Below, piece after piece: positions 41,166-49,209 of a stretch of 53,709 nt of DNA; the stretch's first letter is position 1; every line of letters begins with the position of its first letter. Position numbers and translations under genes: made by a program. Origin of the DNA: Clostridia bacterium (GTDB lineage Bacteria; Bacillota; Clostridia; Christensenellales; Aristaeellaceae); contig JAEDIV010000002.1 of assembly GCA_016296675.1 (NCBI GenBank), forward strand, positions 1 through 53,709, read 5' to 3'. The notes under the pieces are model-generated. The model was not told the DNA's origin. It ran no database searches and saw only the letters and a list, made by a program, of their open reading frames with translations.

Positions 41166-42194
41166 ATGCGCACAGAAAACGCGCGGGCGGAATGGCTCCC
41201 TTTTACTATGTATCAGGCGCTTAAGACGTTTCTTGAAAAAAACGGCCTCAGATGGGAAGGAGACCCTGACAGATGCCTTGTGATGAAGGACGAGGGCGAA
41301 ATCCTGGCCTCCTGCGCTTTATCCGGAAACGTGATTAAATATGTCGCAGTGGACGGCGCGCTTCGTCAGACCGGCTGGGCGACAAAGCTCGTTTCCATGA
41401 TGATAGAGGACGCGTTTTTAATGGGGAAGACGCATCTGTTTCTCTTTACCACATCCGATAAAGCCGATTCGTTTGAAGAAATCGCATTTCGGAAAATTGC
41501 CGGATATAAATCGGTTGCCCTGCTTGAATGCGGCATGAAAAACGTTAAAAGCTACGCCGAAACTCTTAAAAAACACAAAGCTGCGGGCGTAAACGGCGCA
41601 ATCGTCATGAACGCAAATCCCTTTACGCTCGGCCACAGATATCTGATCGAAAATGCATCTAAAATGTGCGACCGGCTGCACGTTTTTATGGTAAAGGAGG
41701 ACAAAAGCACGTTTCCCGCGTCCGTCCGCTTAAGGCTTGTGACTGAAGGCGTTAAAGACCTTACAAATGTAGTTGTTCATAAGGGCAGCGAATATGTTTT
41801 GTCGCGCGCGACATTCCCGGGCTATTTTATAAAGGATGCCGGTGAAATTTCTTCTCTTCAGGCGGGATTGGATGTGGATCTTTTTGCAAGACACATTGCG
41901 CCTGCGCTTGACATCACAAAAAGGTTTGTAGGATCGGAGCCTTTTGATCCTGCAACGCATGCGTACAATCAGAAAATGAAGGAAATTCTTACGCCCAAAG
42001 GGATTGAAGTCCATGAAATCGAAAGACTGAATAAGGATAATGAAGCAGTCAGCGCATCGCGCGTCAGAAGTTTTTTGAAAAATGGAGAAAATGAAAAGGC
42101 GTTTTTGCTGCTTCCTGAAACCACACGGGCATTTTTAGAAACCACACAGGGAAAAGAAATCATCGAAAGGATGAAAATATATGAAAATCAATAA
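41166..42194 (+). CDS. citC: [Citrate (pro-3S)-lyase] ligase
   Basis: Activates citrate lyase by acetylating the thiol of the acyl-carrier subunit's prosthetic group with acetate and ATP. It is 342 residues. An N-terminal GNAT-like part (1-125) precedes a nucleotidyltransferase domain with the HxGH-type motif NPFTLGHRYLIE (about 145-156) and the C-terminal AVSASRVRSFLK. SD AAGGGGG lies about 8 bases upstream. It is the first gene of citC-D-E-F-X and overlaps citD by 14 bases. Confidence 0.95.
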   Translation: MRTENARAEWLPFTMYQALKTFLEKNGLRWEGDPDRCLVMKDEGEILASCALSGNVIKYVAVDGALRQTGWATKLVSMMIEDAFLMGKTHLFLFTTSDKADSFEEIAFRKIAGYKSVALLECGMKNVKSYAETLKKHKAAGVNGAIVMNANPFTLGHRYLIENASKMCDRLHVFMVKEDKSTFPASVRLRLVTEGVKDLTNVVVHKGSEYVLSRATFPGYFIKDAGEISSLQAGLDVDLFARHIAPALDITKRFVGSEPFDPATHAYNQKMKEILTPKGIEVHEIERLNKDNEAVSASRVRSFLKNGENEKAFLLLPETTRAFLETTQGKEIIERMKIYENQ

Positions 42195-42459
42195 AAGCGC
42201 GGCGGCAGGCTCCATGGAGTCCAATGACGCAATGATTCTGATTGAGCCGGGCGAAGGCGAAGTGGAAATCGCGATTGAAAGCGTAGTCATGCGGCAGTTC
42301 GGAAAGCAGATTGAAAAGGCAGTTAAAGACGTGCTTGACGAATATGAAATTGAAGACGCGCGCGTATGGGTCAGAGATAAGGGCGCGGTTGAATGCACGC
42401 TGAAAGCGCGCACGGAAACGGCGATACTCCGCGCGCTCAAGGAGGACCTAAAAGCATGA
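42181..42459 (+). CDS. citD: Citrate lyase acyl carrier protein (gamma subunit)
   Basis: Carries the phosphoribosyl-dephospho-CoA prosthetic group of citrate lyase. It is 92 residues. The attachment serine is S14 in AGSMESNDAM, aligning with the classical Ser14. The rest (IEPGEGEVEIAIESVVMRQFGK) matches the family. It overlaps citC and shares ATGA with citE. Confidence 0.95.
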   Translation: MKINKSAAAGSMESNDAMILIEPGEGEVEIAIESVVMRQFGKQIEKAVKDVLDEYEIEDARVWVRDKGAVECTLKARTETAILRALKEDLKA

Positions 42460-43334
42460 TCAGAAGTCTTCTTTTTATCCCGGGCAACAATCCCGGTATG
42501 CTTTTGAATGCGGACGTTCATGGAGCGGACGCGATTATTCTGGATCTTGAAGACGCGGTTTCGCCGGATCAGAAGGACGCGGCGAGAATTCTTGTCAGAA
42601 ACGCCGTAAAGGCGCTTTCTTATGATACGCAGCTGGTTATCCGCATAAATCCCATCGGCACGGATTTTTATTTGGATGATCTGCGCGCCGTTGTTCCGCT
42701 GAAGCCGGATTTCATCATGCCTACCAAGGTGGACGGCGAGGAATACATAAAGGATCTGGATGAGCGTTTATCGCAGCTTGAAAAGGAAAACGGCATCGAA
42801 GAAGGAAAAATCAGGATCATTCCGCTCATTGAAACCGCTGAAGGCATCGAAAATTCGTTCAGAATTGCAAAATCTTCCAAGCGCGTGTTCGGCCTGTTCT
42901 TAGGAGCGGAGGATTATTCCGCTGATCTCAGAGCCCACAGAACAAAGGAAGGCGAAGAGATCCTCTATGCCAGAGGCCGCATATTAAATGCTGCAAGAGC
43001 CGCCGCGATCGAGGCTTTTGATACGCCGTTTACCGACGTAAATGATGAAGAGGGCCTTGAAAAGGATGCTTTCCTCGCGCGCGAAATGGGCTTTTCCGGA
43101 AAAGCAGCAATTTCGCCCAGACACGTAAACGGCATCAATTCCGCTTTCAGCCCGACCAAGGCGGAAATCGATTATGCTTATGAAGTGCTTATGGCGATTG
43201 AAGAGGGCATCCGCCTTGGAAAAGGCGCGGTATCCCTGCGCGGCAAGATGATTGATAAGCCCATTGTCGACCGCGCAAAACGCGTGGTTGAGACGGCGAA
43301 AATGCTGGGAATGGGAGGAAATGAAAATGAGTAA
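42456..43334 (+). CDS. citE: Citrate lyase subunit beta
   Basis: Citryl-ACP lyase subunit, which splits citryl-ACP into acetyl-ACP and oxaloacetate. It is 292 residues in a TIM-barrel of the HpcH/CitE family: SLLFIPGNNPGMLLNA, AIILDLEDAVSPDQKD, IIPLIETAEGIEN (catalytic Glu) and LFLGAEDYSADL (metal-binding Asp). ATG 42456 overlaps the citD stop (ATGA); the upstream ATG 42393 lies inside citD. It overlaps citF by 8 bases. Confidence 0.96.
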   Translation: MIRSLLFIPGNNPGMLLNADVHGADAIILDLEDAVSPDQKDAARILVRNAVKALSYDTQLVIRINPIGTDFYLDDLRAVVPLKPDFIMPTKVDGEEYIKDLDERLSQLEKENGIEEGKIRIIPLIETAEGIENSFRIAKSSKRVFGLFLGAEDYSADLRAHRTKEGEEILYARGRILNAARAAAIEAFDTPFTDVNDEEGLEKDAFLAREMGFSGKAAISPRHVNGINSAFSPTKAEIDYAYEVLMAIEEGIRLGKGAVSLRGKMIDKPIVDRAKRVVETAKMLGMGGNENE

Positions 43335-44730
43335 GCTGGTTTCTTCATTACGGGAAGCGCTTGAAAAGGCCGGCCTTCAAAGCGGTATGACGATTTCCTT
43401 TCACCATCATTTGAGAAACGGCGACTATGTGCTCAATATGGTGCTTGAGGAAGCCGAAAAGATGGGCGTTCGCGATCTTGGCATTGAAGCATCTTCTGTT
43501 TTCGATGTGCACGCGCCGATCATTGATCACATAAGGGGCGGCGTTGTTACGCGCCTTGGCACAAACTACATGGGCGCAAAGGTCGGACGCGCCATTACGC
43601 AGGGCGTGATGGACAATCCCGTAATTTTCCGAACTCACGGCGGACGTCCGAGCGCGATTGAAAACGGCAGCGTCAAAATCGACATTGCCTTTGTTGCCGC
43701 ACCCGCGGCCGATGAAAACGGAAACGCAAACGGAATCTATGGAAAATCCGCCTGCGGTTCAATGGGCTATGCGGTTTCTGATGCGAGATGCGCGAAAAAG
43801 ACTGTCGTCATTACAGACTGCCTGATGCCGTATCCGCTTTCTCCGGCATCCATCGAAGAAACCGATGTCGATTTTGTCGTACAGGTTGATGAAATCGGAG
43901 ATGCGAAAGGAATTGTATCGGGAACCACGCAGATTACGCGCGATCCGGTGGGCCTTAAAATTGCTAAGACGGCAGCAGATGTAATCAGGTATTCCGGCTA
44001 TCTCAAAAACGGTTTTTCATTCCAGACCGGCGCGGGCGGCGCATCTTTGGCGGTCACAAAGTATTTAAAGCCCATCATGCGTGAAAAAGGTGTAAAGGGA
44101 TCCTTCGGTCTCGGCGGCATTACCAGCTATATGGTCGATATGCTGAAGGAAGGCTACTTTGAAAAACTGATGGACGTTCAGTGCTTTGATCTTGGCGCGG
44201 TGGCGTCTCTTCGTGAAAACCCGAACCATATCGAGGTTTCTGCCAGCCGTTACGCCAGCCCCAGCGTGAAAAGCGCGTGCGTCGACCATCTGGATACCGT
44301 TATCCTGGGCGCAACGCAGATCGACCTTGATTTCAATGTAAACGTGCATACCGATTCCAACGGCTTCATCATGGGCGGAAGCGGCGGACACAGCGATACG
44401 GCCGCTGGCGCAAAACTGGCCGTCATCGTTGCGCCCTTGTACCGTGCGCGCCTTCCCATCGTCGTGGACCGCGTTCATACCAAGTCCACACCTGGCAGCA
44501 CCGTGGGTGTTCTTGTTACGCAAAGAGGCGTAGCGGTCAACCCGAAGCGCGAAGAACTGAAACAGCGCCTGATCAAGGGCGGCCTTAAGGTGTTTGACAT
44601 TTCTGAGCTTAAGGAAATGGCTGAGCGCGTTACAGGAACGCCCGAGCCGATCTCAAAGGGCGGCCGCGTCGTGGCCAAGGTCGAATACAGAGACGGTACG
44701 ATCATCGACGAAATCCGGAGCGCGGAATAA
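43327..44730 (+). CDS. citF: Citrate lyase subunit alpha
   Basis: Citrate:acetyl-ACP transferase subunit, 467 residues. It shows the CoA-transferase-like fold with SFHHHLRNGDYVLNMV, TNYMGAKVGRAITQG, RTHGGRPSAIENG and, near the C-terminus, GGSGGHSDTAAGAKL and HTKSTPGSTVGVLVTQRG. ATG 43327 lies about 8 bases after GGAGG; ATG 43321 is too close. It completes the CitDEF enzyme complex for fermentative citrate cleavage to acetate and oxaloacetate. Confidence 0.96.
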   Translation: MSKLVSSLREALEKAGLQSGMTISFHHHLRNGDYVLNMVLEEAEKMGVRDLGIEASSVFDVHAPIIDHIRGGVVTRLGTNYMGAKVGRAITQGVMDNPVIFRTHGGRPSAIENGSVKIDIAFVAAPAADENGNANGIYGKSACGSMGYAVSDARCAKKTVVITDCLMPYPLSPASIEETDVDFVVQVDEIGDAKGIVSGTTQITRDPVGLKIAKTAADVIRYSGYLKNGFSFQTGAGGASLAVTKYLKPIMREKGVKGSFGLGGITSYMVDMLKEGYFEKLMDVQCFDLGAVASLRENPNHIEVSASRYASPSVKSACVDHLDTVILGATQIDLDFNVNVHTDSNGFIMGGSGGHSDTAAGAKLAVIVAPLYRARLPIVVDRVHTKSTPGSTVGVLVTQRGVAVNPKREELKQRLIKGGLKVFDISELKEMAERVTGTPEPISKGGRVVAKVEYRDGTIIDEIRSAE

Positions 44731-45246
44731 ATGGATCTGATGCAGCTGCTTAACGCTCGTGAAGAAAGATGGAAAAGAAAAACCGAAATCCTAAGGCGCA
44801 CGGGGAAGACGGTCGTTTCTCTGACGCTTAGAATGCCGAATGAAATCAGACGGACAAAGGAAGCGGAACGTGTGCTGGAAAGGGCAGCGGGCGATGTGCA
44901 GGCGCTTTTGACAAATGCATTTGGCGCAGTTTCCTTAGAAGGCATGTTTCTTTCCTGCGATGGCCCGTATGCGCTTTTCTCCGTTGCTGGAGGGGGCATT
45001 GAGGTAAAAAAAGCGCTTATCCGGTTTGAGGAGGAAAGCAGGTTCGGCGAAGTTATCGATGCGGACGTTATGACCAATGAAGATAAGGAGATTTCAAGGA
45101 CTGACGTCGGCGGAAAAGAAAGAACGTGCCTTGTATGCGGAGGATCCGACGCGCGTTTATGCGTTAGAAATAAGTCGCATTCGAGGGAAGACACAGAAAA
45201 AATCATTTATGCTCTTGTGATCAAAAAACTGTATCAAGGAGAATAG
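44731..45246 (+). CDS. citX: Holo-citrate lyase synthase (apo-citrate lyase phosphoribosyl-dephospho-CoA transferase)
   Basis: Attaches the prosthetic group to CitD. It is 171 residues, beginning MDLMQLLNAREERWKRKTEI, with the NEIRRTKEAERVL segment and a C-terminal CLVCGGSDARLCVRNKSHS characteristic of CitX. It starts directly after the citF stop with no gap. The partner CitG, which makes the prosthetic-group precursor, is not encoded in the window, nor is a citrate transporter. Confidence 0.92.
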   Translation: MDLMQLLNAREERWKRKTEILRRTGKTVVSLTLRMPNEIRRTKEAERVLERAAGDVQALLTNAFGAVSLEGMFLSCDGPYALFSVAGGGIEVKKALIRFEEESRFGEVIDADVMTNEDKEISRTDVGGKERTCLVCGGSDARLCVRNKSHSREDTEKIIYALVIKKLYQGE

Positions 45247-45251
45247 AAACT

Positions 45252-45797
45252 ATGCTTTGGATGATTGCTTCGGACATCCATGGGTCGAATTATTATGCGT
45301 CCAGGCTGATGGAGAAATTCGAGGAGAGAAAAGCGGACAGGCTGATTCTTCTCGGAGATCTTCTCTACCACGGCCCGAGAAATGACCTTCCCAGGGATTA
45401 TGCGCCCAAGAAGGTCGCAGCGCTTTTGAATGCGCATGCCGATAAAATTCTGACGGTTCGTGGAAACTGTGAAGCGGAAGTCGATCAGATGATGCTCGAT
45501 TTCCCTGCGCTGGGCGACTATGCCTATCTGTATCTGGACGGCGCAACCATCTACGCTTCCCATGGCCATCATGCGTCAGAGAGCGCGCCGCCGCCGATCA
45601 AAAACGGTGAAATCCTGCTTTGCGGACACACGCACATCCCCAAATGCGCGCAGCATGACGGCTTTGTCTACATGAATCCGGGCTCCGTTTCCATACCGAA
45701 AGATGGAAGCGCGCACAGCTTTATGACGTTTGAAAACGGTGTTTTCAGATGGGAGAATCTGGAAACCGGCGATGTTTACATGGAATATGCTTTATAG
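45252..45797 (+). CDS. yfcE: YfcE-type metallophosphodiesterase
   Basis: Calcineurin-like phosphodiesterase, 181 residues. Metal-binding motifs appear in order: SDIHGS (residues 5-10), GDLLYHGPRN (about 35-44), RGNCE (about 74-78), SHGHH, GHTHIP (about 125-130) and MNPGSVSIPKDGS. E. coli YfcE hydrolyses artificial phosphodiesters; the natural substrate is unknown. It lies 5 bases after citX with an AAGGAG SD, so it belongs to the cit operon, an unexpected partner. A strong terminator follows. Confidence 0.92.
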   Translation: MLWMIASDIHGSNYYASRLMEKFEERKADRLILLGDLLYHGPRNDLPRDYAPKKVAALLNAHADKILTVRGNCEAEVDQMMLDFPALGDYAYLYLDGATIYASHGHHASESAPPPIKNGEILLCGHTHIPKCAQHDGFVYMNPGSVSIPKDGSAHSFMTFENGVFRWENLETGDVYMEYAL

Positions 45798-45801
45798 AAA
45801 T

Positions 45802-45839
45802 CCATAAAAAATTCGGGCGCGAGCCCGGATTTTTTATGG
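45802..45839. terminator. Long terminator hairpin after the cit operon
   Basis: A 17-bp stem (45802-45818 with 45823-45839, one G-U pair, loop GCGA) has a GC-rich top (CGGGC) and A6/T6 flanks that form both stem and T-tract. It would terminate on either strand. Confidence 0.88.
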
Positions 45840-46135
45840 TTTCAATTGAAATTACGCGCGATTGCGCAGATAAAAGGATGGTTCGCCGTTTGCTTTTGAA
45901 AATGCCTAAAAGGTTTCGGCCGAATATGCTTTGGAAGGCATGATGGCTTTATGCAGTTTTGTTTGCTTCTGTTAAAATATTCTCTTCAGGAAGCGGGAAG
46001 GGAATTTGCTTGGGAAAAACGCCGCATATATAAAGTAAAGGCGGATAAACGGCAGCATCTTTCGCATTCAACAAAATCAAAATACTTTTGTCTTAAAATT
46101 GATGGATTACGAAAGACGGTATAACATTTGTGAAA
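45840..46135. other. Non-coding spacer
   Basis: About 300 bases without a convincing gene lie between the cit terminator and the next promoter. The plus strand has a 35-codon frame (from ATG 45837, stop near 45943) that begins inside the terminator stem and has no SD. The minus strand has a 63-codon frame (45986-46177) that covers the next promoter. Neither looks real. A weak TTGATG-15-TATAAC pair lies at 46099-46125. The region may be a decayed gene. Confidence 0.5.
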
Positions 46136-46164
46136 TTGTAAAGTCACACCTGACATGGTATAAT
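46136..46164 (+). promoter_or_regulatory. Sigma-A promoter of the YesL-like/hslO operon
   Basis: TTGTAA (46136-46141) lies 17 bases before an extended -10 TGGTATAAT (TATAAT at 46159-46164). The start near 46171 gives a ~48-base leader to the ATG at 46219, and no further promoter is evident across the next six genes. Confidence 0.78.
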
Positions 46165-46218
46165 AAAGGGTAAGCATATACTGGAAATGCGTTTAATTAC
46201 AGTCTGGAGGGATCCGAT

Positions 46219-47517
46219 ATGGGCGGACTTATGAACAACTATTATTACGGCAAAGCCGGAAAAGGCGACTATACGGTCGATCAGATGCCGACTACGCGCA
46301 GACAGCTGTTTTTTACCACGCTTCGCGTGCGCTTAAGCAGCATGTGCGCTTTGAACTTTTTCCATCTGGTATTCTTAATCCCGATTCTGATTTTGGCTTT
46401 ATTTGCCTACAACGGCCTTATGATGTTCACGTCGGATGATGCGTGGAAAATGGGCAGCGAAGATATGCAGAATGCCTACCATTTGTACATGGACAGCAAT
46501 AATGCATATAGGGACGCTAAAAATGCAGAAGATAAAATTGAGGATTATAAAAACCGTCTGGAGGACGTGGATGAGCGCATTGACCGCGTCAAGAAAGGCG
46601 AAGAAATCATCGTTGAGGATGCGCCCGTTGTAGAAGGCGGCGAGCCGGAAAAACGCCCTGTTACGATGGAGGAGCTTGAAAAAGAAAAAGCTGGCTACGA
46701 GGCTGAGATTGCGCGCTTTGAAAAGCTTCTGTCAGAAACCGACGAAGCCAAAATGGAAGAATTGAGAGTCGCAGCCTACACAAACCTCATCAATTATGAA
46801 TCCTATCGCTCCGGCGCCCTCAAGAGCTTTATCGCCCAGACGCTGCTATTCATGATTCCGCTCATCGGCCTTGCCGGCATCGGCTCTACGGGCCAGATGT
46901 ATGTTTTGAGAAACTGGGCGCGCGACGAGCATGCATTCCTCTGGCAGGACTATAAAAATACCATCAAGTCGAACTGGAAGCAGGGCTTTGTTGTCGGTAT
47001 TATAAACGGTCTGTCTCTGTATCTTTCCTTTATCGCGTTTACAACCTATGGATCGCTTGCCAACGACAACGCGCTGTTCCTCATTCCGCAGTGGCTGATG
47101 GTCATGCTGCTGTTTGTATGGTGGATGGTGAACGAGGTTATCTTCGCGATGATGGTAACCTACGACATGAAGCTTAAGCAGCTGATCAGAAATTCTGTCA
47201 TCATGGTTCTTGCAAGGCTGCCCATTGCCGCTCTGATCCTCATCGGCTCTCTGATCGTGCCGGTTGTACTGGCGTTCTTTGTGCCGCCGCAGATTTCCTT
47301 CTTGGCGCTTATCGTCATCTATGGCGTAATCGGCTTCTCGCTGACCGGATTTGTCTATGTATCCTTTGCCAACAGCTGCTTTGACAAATTCCTCAATCCC
47401 CGCATTGAGGGCGCGGAAGTAAATAAGGGCCTTTATAAAAACGATGATTACGAAGATGAGGAAGAACTTCCCAAAGTAGAGATGAAGGAAGATCGCTTCT
47501 GGGAGCACAAATCCTGA
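46219..47517 (+). CDS. YesL/DUF624-like membrane protein with a coiled-coil insert
   Basis: Membrane protein of 432 residues and unknown function. One helix (about 43-65) is followed by a long, highly charged, probably coiled-coil region (about 80-185, with KIEDYKNRLEDVDERIDRV and EELEKEKAGYEAEIARFEKLL) that should lie outside the bilayer. Five or so helices then follow (about 200-390), and an acidic tail rich in Asp/Glu. The segment FLWQDYKNTIKSNWKQG between helices is the YesL-type (DUF624) signature region. SD GGAGGG lies about 8 bases upstream. The stop overlaps the next start by 1 base (TGATG). Confidence 0.8.
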   Translation: MGGLMNNYYYGKAGKGDYTVDQMPTTRRQLFFTTLRVRLSSMCALNFFHLVFLIPILILALFAYNGLMMFTSDDAWKMGSEDMQNAYHLYMDSNNAYRDAKNAEDKIEDYKNRLEDVDERIDRVKKGEEIIVEDAPVVEGGEPEKRPVTMEELEKEKAGYEAEIARFEKLLSETDEAKMEELRVAAYTNLINYESYRSGALKSFIAQTLLFMIPLIGLAGIGSTGQMYVLRNWARDEHAFLWQDYKNTIKSNWKQGFVVGIINGLSLYLSFIAFTTYGSLANDNALFLIPQWLMVMLLFVWWMVNEVIFAMMVTYDMKLKQLIRNSVIMVLARLPIAALILIGSLIVPVVLAFFVPPQISFLALIVIYGVIGFSLTGFVYVSFANSCFDKFLNPRIEGAEVNKGLYKNDDYEDEEELPKVEMKEDRFWEHKS

Positions 47518-48260
47518 TGAAATACGAACGACTTTCTGAAATCTATGACCGGTTTACCGATGATTTTAATCACGATGATTGGGAACAATGGTACTGGAAG
47601 CTGATTTCAAGCGTAAAAGGCGGCATAAGGTCGATCCTTGACGCCGGATGCGGCACCGGCCCCTTGTCTGTCAGGTTTGCAAAACGGGGCATAAAGGTGA
47701 CCGGAATAGATCTGTCCGAGGACATGCTTCGCGTGGCCTCGGACAAAGCGCGCAGATGGGGCGTACCTGTTCGCTTTGCCTGCCAGGATATGCGCAGTAT
47801 GGAAATCCCATCCAGGGTGGATGCAGTGATCGCTGCCTGCGACGGCGTGAACTACTTATTGACCCGGGAAGATGTGAAGGCGTTTTTTGAATGCGCATAC
47901 AAGGCGCTTAAGCCGCTTTCTCCTTTTGCGTTTGATATTTCGAATATCGAAAAGCTTACGAAAATGGGAGAAACCTATCTGTACGGCGAAGACAGAGAGG
48001 ATTCGGCGTACCTGTGGACCAACGAATACGATGAGGATACGCGCCTTATTACGATGAATCTCACGTTTTTCGTTCAGGAAGACGATGGGAGATTTTCCCG
48101 CTTTGTCGAGTCTCATGTGCAGAAAGCGCACAGCGTAAAAGAAATAACCGAGCTTCTTGAAGAGGTAGGGTTTACGGATATAAAGGTATTCGGTTCCGAT
48201 GCGGGAGAAAGCGAAGGCCCGGGCGGCATGCGCGTATATTTTCTCGCCAGAAAGCCATAA
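47517..48260 (+). CDS. Class I SAM-dependent methyltransferase
   Basis: Protein of 247 residues with a Methyltransferase_25/11-type core. SAM motif I is ILDAGCGTGPLSVRFA (about 40-55), followed by GIDLSEDMLRVA and, in post-I, FACQDMRSMEIP. The opening YERLSEIYDRFTDDFNHDDW resembles small-molecule or protein methyltransferases of clostridia. The substrate cannot be told. It is tightly coupled to the YesL-like gene and lies 19 bases before hslO. Confidence 0.9.
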   Translation: MKYERLSEIYDRFTDDFNHDDWEQWYWKLISSVKGGIRSILDAGCGTGPLSVRFAKRGIKVTGIDLSEDMLRVASDKARRWGVPVRFACQDMRSMEIPSRVDAVIAACDGVNYLLTREDVKAFFECAYKALKPLSPFAFDISNIEKLTKMGETYLYGEDREDSAYLWTNEYDEDTRLITMNLTFFVQEDDGRFSRFVESHVQKAHSVKEITELLEEVGFTDIKVFGSDAGESEGPGGMRVYFLARKP

Positions 48261-48279
48261 ACCCTTGAAAGGATATAGA

Positions 48280-49209
48280 ATGAATATTACAAATTTAAAT
48301 ACCGACGGAATTCTTCGCATATCATTAATGGGCGGTCAGGCACGCGCGTTTTTGGTAGACTCGACCCAGATGGTTGAAAAGGCGAGAAAGACGCACAATC
48401 TTTCAAGAACCGCAACGGCTGCGCTTGGAAGAACGCTGACGGCGGCGTGCGTTTTGGGCAATATGCTCAAGGGCGACGACGAATCCGTCACCTGCCGCAT
48501 CGACGGAAACGGCCCCATGGGCTTTGTAATGGCGGTCGCCAAAAATGACGGCTGCGTCAAAGGCTTTGTCGCGCATCCTGAAGTGGATCCGCCCAGACGC
48601 GGCGAAAAATTGGATGTCGGCGGCGCAGTCGGTCATGAAGGTCTCCTGACTGTCATAAAGGATATGCGTATGCGTGATCCCTATGTTGGTCAGGTAAACC
48701 TCGTATCCGGCGAGATTGCCGAGGATTTTGCCATGTATTTTACTTCTTCCGAGCAGACACCCTCTCTGGTTTCTCTGGGCGTGCTTGTGGGAGATACAGT
48801 CGAAGCGGCCGGCGGCCTTGTCATTCAGCTTATGCCGGGCGCAACGGAAGTTGCGATCAAATCCATCGAGCTTTCGACCGGAATGTTTATGGATATTTCC
48901 AAAACCATCAAGGAAGATCATCTGGACGGCGCGGTTACGCAGCTGCTTTTGCATCTGGAGCCCGAAATCCTTGAAAGAAAGCCGATTGCCTACAAGTGCG
49001 ACTGCTCCCGCGAACGCGTTGAGCGCGCGCTGATTTCCCTGGGCGCAAAGGAGCTTCAGGGGATGATCGACGAGCAGCACGGCGCAAAGGTAGACTGCCA
49101 TTTCTGCAATACCCGCCGTGTATTTTCTGAATCAGACCTTATTCAGCTGCGCGATGCTGCGCTTGCCAGCGCAGCCAGGCGCTCGGAATTGAATGTGACG
49201 GAGGAATAA
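48280..49209 (+). CDS. hslO: Redox-regulated chaperone Hsp33
   Basis: Holdase chaperone activated by oxidation, in the cytoplasm. It is 309 residues from ATG 48280 (AAAGGA SD). The N-terminal substrate-binding domain shows TATAALGRTLTAACVLGNML and the core has GNGPMGFVMAVA and VGHEGLLTVIKDM. The C-terminal redox switch has the four zinc cysteines in CDC (KCDCSRERV) and CHFC. An in-frame ATG at 48199 falls inside the methyltransferase gene. It is followed with no gap by the TPR gene. Confidence 0.95.
   Translation: MNITNLNTDGILRISLMGGQARAFLVDSTQMVEKARKTHNLSRTATAALGRTLTAACVLGNMLKGDDESVTCRIDGNGPMGFVMAVAKNDGCVKGFVAHPEVDPPRRGEKLDVGGAVGHEGLLTVIKDMRMRDPYVGQVNLVSGEIAEDFAMYFTSSEQTPSLVSLGVLVGDTVEAAGGLVIQLMPGATEVAIKSIELSTGMFMDISKTIKEDHLDGAVTQLLLHLEPEILERKPIAYKCDCSRERVERALISLGAKELQGMIDEQHGAKVDCHFCNTRRVFSESDLIQLRDAALASAARRSELNVTEE

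Noticed and set aside
45837..45943. A 35-codon frame starting in the cit-operon terminator.
   Set aside because: No SD, start inside the terminator stem, and no recognisable product.
46099..46125. Second promoter candidate TTGATG with TATAAC before the YesL-like gene.
   Set aside because: Spacing is 15 bases and the -10 is imperfect; the pair at 46136-46164 with 17-base spacing and an extended -10 is far better.
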